Shown piece after piece: positions 6,076 to 8,181 of a stretch of 8,181 nucleotides of DNA. Where the stretch lies: positions 1 through 8,181 of the forward strand of contig CAZQEZ010000174.1 in NCBI GenBank assembly GCA_964592475.1, read 5' to 3'. Below the pieces are notes generated by a model that was given only the letters and a program-made list of their open reading frames with translations, had not been told where the DNA came from and searched no databases. Both the position numbers and the translations under genes were made by a program. The DNA is from CAZQEZ01 sp964592475. Its GTDB lineage: Bacteria; Bacteroidota; Bacteroidia; Cytophagales; Cyclobacteriaceae. How positions within the stretch are numbered: position 1 is the stretch's first letter; every line of letters begins with the position of its first letter.

Positions 6076-6792
6076 ATGGATACTCTATCTGGAAAAAATA
6101 TATTGATAGTGGGTGGAAGCTCCGGAATAGGTTTGAGCCTGATAAAAAAAGTAATAGCTTCCGGAGGCACTGTATACCAGGCCTCCCGGCACAAATCCGA
6201 TGAATTACCCTCAGAAGTAACTCATATCGATTTTGATGTAACTGATGAAAACGCTCAACTTAATAATTTGCCAGAGCAAATTCATGGCCTAATCTATGGT
6301 GTAGGTACTATAAATTTAAAGCCATTTCAAGCATTAAATGAAAAAGACTTTTTGCAAGATTACCAGCTTAATGTTATTGGTGCTATTAGAGTACTAAAAC
6401 AAATTATGAAACAACTTAAAGCTGGCAAAGATGCCAGTATAGTCTTTTTTAGTACTGTAGCTGTACAAACAGGCATTAATTTTCATGCTTCAATAGCATC
6501 AGCAAAGGGCGCAATAGAAGGACTTACCCGCTCATTAGCCGCAGAATGGGCTCGTAATAATATCAGAGTTAACGCGATCGCTCCTTCACTTACCGATACA
6601 CCGCTGGCGGCTGGGTTACTTTCCAGTGATGATAAAAAAGAAGCCTCTAATCAAAGACACCCTTTGGGTAGGTATGGCAAACCTGATGACATAGCCTCTA
6701 TGGCTCACTTTTTACTAACGCCGGATGCCAGCTGGATGACCGGTCAAGTAATTGGTATTGATGGAGGTATTGGTGCCTTAAGACCTTTGTAA
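6076..6792 (+). CDS. Classical short-chain dehydrogenase-like protein lacking the catalytic tyrosine
   Basis: This 238-residue Rossmann protein has VGGSSGIG at 12-19 (NAD(P) binding), Asp54-Val (start of helix C), YGVG at 74-77 in place of the usual NNAG, structural Asn99, Ser126 and the C-terminal MTGQVIGIDGG (221-231). In the active site, Ser126 and Lys144 are present, but the position four before the lysine, normally Tyr in YxxxK, is Ile140 (codon ATA) in HASIASAKGA. The rest is intact and well aligned, so this looks like a fixed feature, not decay. Arg38 and the Ser-Arg turn after strand 2 suggest NADP. Position behind PTPS and folE suggests a pterin-related role, such as a sepiapterin or pteridine reductase, or a cofactor-binding protein; this is inference. 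A hairpin with a T run follows 24 bases after the stop. Confidence 0.87.
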   Translation: MDTLSGKNILIVGGSSGIGLSLIKKVIASGGTVYQASRHKSDELPSEVTHIDFDVTDENAQLNNLPEQIHGLIYGVGTINLKPFQALNEKDFLQDYQLNVIGAIRVLKQIMKQLKAGKDASIVFFSTVAVQTGINFHASIASAKGAIEGLTRSLAAEWARNNIRVNAIAPSLTDTPLAAGLLSSDDKKEASNQRHPLGRYGKPDDIASMAHFLLTPDASWMTGQVIGIDGGIGALRPL

Positions 6793-6816
6793 ATCAATCA
6801 GATAGCCTTTTATTTC

Positions 6817-6838
6817 AAAAAGTAAGTTACTTTTTTTT
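6817..6838 (+). terminator. Candidate terminator of the pterin operon (or operator of the MarR gene)
   Basis: AAAAAGTAA and TTACTTTTT are perfect inverted arms around one central G. As RNA this gives a 7-bp stem with a 5-base loop, followed by eight T in all. It lies 24 bases past the SDR stop. The stem is very AT-rich and so weak. Its perfect dyad symmetry upstream of a MarR-type gene also fits a repressor-binding site. Confidence 0.42.
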
Positions 6839-6858
6839 AGATAACTTTTAGAGATTAG

Positions 6859-6890
6859 TTTCGCCGTTTTCAAATTTCGTGCTATTTTCG
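6859..6890 (+). promoter_or_regulatory. Possible promoter of the MarR-type gene
   Basis: TATTTTCG (6883-6890) differs from the -7 consensus TAnnTTTG at one base, and TTTC (6859-6862) stands 20 bases upstream where TTTG is expected. The start codon is 20 bases downstream. Both boxes are imperfect. Confidence 0.33.
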
Positions 6891-6910
6891 GGTTAATTAA
6901 AATAAATCCG

Positions 6911-7381
6911 ATGAGTAACGACAGTAAGCAAAAAATCCTGGAAGATATAAATCGCTTTGATACTGAACGACAGAGAGCCTTGGTCAATCTAATATATACC
7001 AATGGCTTTTTGATGGATAAAATGAATGAACTTTTTAAAAAGCATAGAGTAAGTAGACAACAGTTTAACATTCTTCGACTATTGCGCTTACACTATCCCA
7101 ATCCGCTAAATCAAAGCTATATTAAAAATAGTATGGTTGAAAAAACACCGGATATTTCTCGCATCGTAGAAAGAATGCGCATAAATGGCTTATTAAAGAA
7201 AGGAAAGAAAGTAGACAATATGCGAAATGTCTATATTTCTGCAACTGATAAAGGATTAAATATTATAGAATCGATTTATTCAGAGCAAAGTGAATTTGAT
7301 GATCTTATTCAAATACTTAATGAGCAGGAAGTGGGGCAGCTAAATAGTATACTTCATAAAATAAGGGAAAATTTACTTTAA
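6911..7381 (+). CDS. MarR-family winged-helix transcriptional regulator
   Basis: This 156-residue DNA-binding protein has the usual MarR length and plan. Long dimerisation helices lie at each end (about 10-44 and 115-156). Between them is the winged helix-turn-helix: VSRQQFNILRLL (47-58), a recognition helix in KTPDISRIVERMRINGLL (78-95), and a wing with VDNMRNVYISATDKG (101-115), equivalent to the family's DxRxxxxxLTxKG. No cysteine suggests redox sensing, and the ligand cannot be inferred. It is separated from the pterin operon by 118 bases with its own possible promoter, and is followed by a hairpin with a T run, so it is probably a single-gene unit. Its targets may be itself, the pterin operon or the downstream kinase. 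The ATG at 6911 has only an A-rich leader. Confidence 0.88.
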   Translation: MSNDSKQKILEDINRFDTERQRALVNLIYTNGFLMDKMNELFKKHRVSRQQFNILRLLRLHYPNPLNQSYIKNSMVEKTPDISRIVERMRINGLLKKGKKVDNMRNVYISATDKGLNIIESIYSEQSEFDDLIQILNEQEVGQLNSILHKIRENLL

Positions 7382-7401
7382 TTTCATAATATGGACATGC
7401 C

Positions 7402-7423
7402 ATAGTTGATTAAAACTATTTTT
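7402..7423 (+). terminator. Candidate intrinsic terminator after the MarR-type gene
   Basis: ATAGTT (7402-7407) and AACTAT (7414-7419) pair perfectly around a 6-base loop and lead into five T, 20 bases past the MarR stop. The stem is short and AT-rich. Confidence 0.42.
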
Positions 7424-7464
7424 AAAACTAACTTAGCGCCCTCTATTTATCAATTTTTGAAGAA

Positions 7465-8181
7465 ATGATAATTGAATCGCGAGCATATGCCAGGGCAGGA
7501 CTTTTAGGCAACCCATCAGACGGATATTCCGGAAAAACCATTTCGATCATTGTTAGGAATTTTGGCGCGCATGTATCATTATACGAATCTCCTGAATTAG
7601 TCATCGAACCTCAAAAGGAGGACCTTAACGTTTTCAGAAATATCTATGATTTGGTAGAAAATGTAAATCTTACAGGTTACTACGGCGGATCAAGATTAGT
7701 AAAAGCAGCAATTAAAAAGTTTTCTGCCTATTGTACGGAGAATAATATTAGGCTCAAAAATAAAAATTTTACCATTCGTTATTATTCCTCTTTGCCTCGT
7801 CAGGTAGGATTAGCTGGCTCTAGTGCAATTATTACTGCCACAGTCAGAGCTCTGATGCGATTTTATCAGGTCGAAATTGATAAACCTGAAATACCAAACC
7901 TGGTGCTCTCGGCCGAAGTGGATGAATTAGGAATTAATGCCGGCTTACAGGATCGTGTAATACAAACCTACGAAGGCTGTACTTACATGGATTTTGATCC
8001 CTCCTATATAAAAAAACACGGTTTTGGATTGTATGAACAACTAAACCCAACTCATTTACCTAATTTGTATATTGCTTATAAAACTGATTTGGGTAAAGTG
8101 TCAGGTGGCGTATTTAATGACGTAAGGGCTCGATATAAAAAAGGTGACCAACAGGTAATAGATACCTTAAATGAAATTGCA
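7465..8181 (+). CDS. GHMP-family sugar kinase resembling plant glucuronokinase, 5' part (239 codons)
   Basis: The reading frame is open from the ATG at 7465 to the right edge, so the C-terminus is missing. The N-terminus SRAYARAGLLGNPSDGYSGKT (5-25) closely resembles plant glucuronokinase (D-glucuronate to glucuronate 1-phosphate, EC 2.7.1.43), from memory of that family. Other shared stretches are GYYGGSRL (71-78), the ATP loop LPRQVGLAGSSA (110-121), and NAGLQDRVIQTYEG (158-171) with the likely catalytic Asp163. The GHMP kinase fold is certain; the exact sugar (glucuronate or another uronic acid or hexose) is inferred. The protein is cytoplasmic, without signal or membrane segments. It starts 83 bases after the MarR gene, past a candidate terminator, and I see no clear promoter or SD site. 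A sugar-1-phosphate uridylyltransferase downstream would fit, but lies outside the window. Confidence 0.88.
   Translation, partial: MIIESRAYARAGLLGNPSDGYSGKTISIIVRNFGAHVSLYESPELVIEPQKEDLNVFRNIYDLVENVNLTGYYGGSRLVKAAIKKFSAYCTENNIRLKNKNFTIRYYSSLPRQVGLAGSSAIITATVRALMRFYQVEIDKPEIPNLVLSAEVDELGINAGLQDRVIQTYEGCTYMDFDPSYIKKHGFGLYEQLNPTHLPNLYIAYKTDLGKVSGGVFNDVRARYKKGDQQVIDTLNEIA

Noticed and set aside
6778..7071. 97-codon minus-strand open frame across the MarR start region
   Set aside because: It overlaps a good MarR-type gene and the terminator region, and its residues resemble an antisense shadow with no family match that I know.

Overview
The window looks like a chromosomal segment from a Bacteroidota bacterium, most likely a Cytophagales-type marine or soil relative; genus is not determinable. 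Supporting signs are low G+C, A-rich leaders mostly without Shine-Dalgarno sites, promoter elements matching the Bacteroidota TAnnTTTG type, a secreted repeat adhesin with SprB-like and Ig/PKD-like domains (the usual cargo of type IX secretion), and a FolE with the N-terminal extension I associate with this phylum.

Layout. (1) Positions 1-2501, minus strand: a two-gene surface operon. A 115-aa exported protein made of one SprB-like domain is followed, 10 bases after its stop, by the first 714 residues of a large cell-surface protein. That protein has a signal peptide, an SprB-like domain, two Ig-like domains, a PKD-like domain, and then repeats of exactly 261 bp (87 aa) that run off the left edge. 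(2) 2502-3155: about 650 bases without a credible gene, holding hairpins and candidate terminators. (3) 3156-4757, minus strand: an assimilatory APS/PAPS reductase (cysH, iron-sulfur type) and, 15 bases downstream, a nucleotide-sugar epimerase of the extended SDR family. (4) 4758-5004: a divergent promoter region. (5) 5005-6792, plus strand: a tight pterin operon with a 6-pyruvoyl-tetrahydropterin synthase-like enzyme, GTP cyclohydrolase I (folE) and a short-chain dehydrogenase-like protein. (6) 6911-7381: a MarR-type regulator flanked by hairpins. (7) 7465 to the right edge: the first 239 residues of a GHMP kinase resembling plant glucuronokinase.

How the genes fit together. The pterin operon is the most coherent unit. 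FolE makes 7,8-dihydroneopterin triphosphate, and the next enzyme resembles animal PTPS (Cys-x5-His-Gly-His) more than standard QueD, so it could make 6-pyruvoyl-tetrahydropterin. A third, SDR-fold protein stands where a sepiapterin reductase would complete a tetrahydrobiopterin-like pathway. That SDR has isoleucine where the catalytic tyrosine should be, so either its chemistry is unusual or it is not a standard reductase. This, the plant-like glucuronokinase, and the small SprB-like partner of the adhesin are the points most worth following. I see no CRISPR array, tRNA, rRNA, insertion sequence or phage gene.
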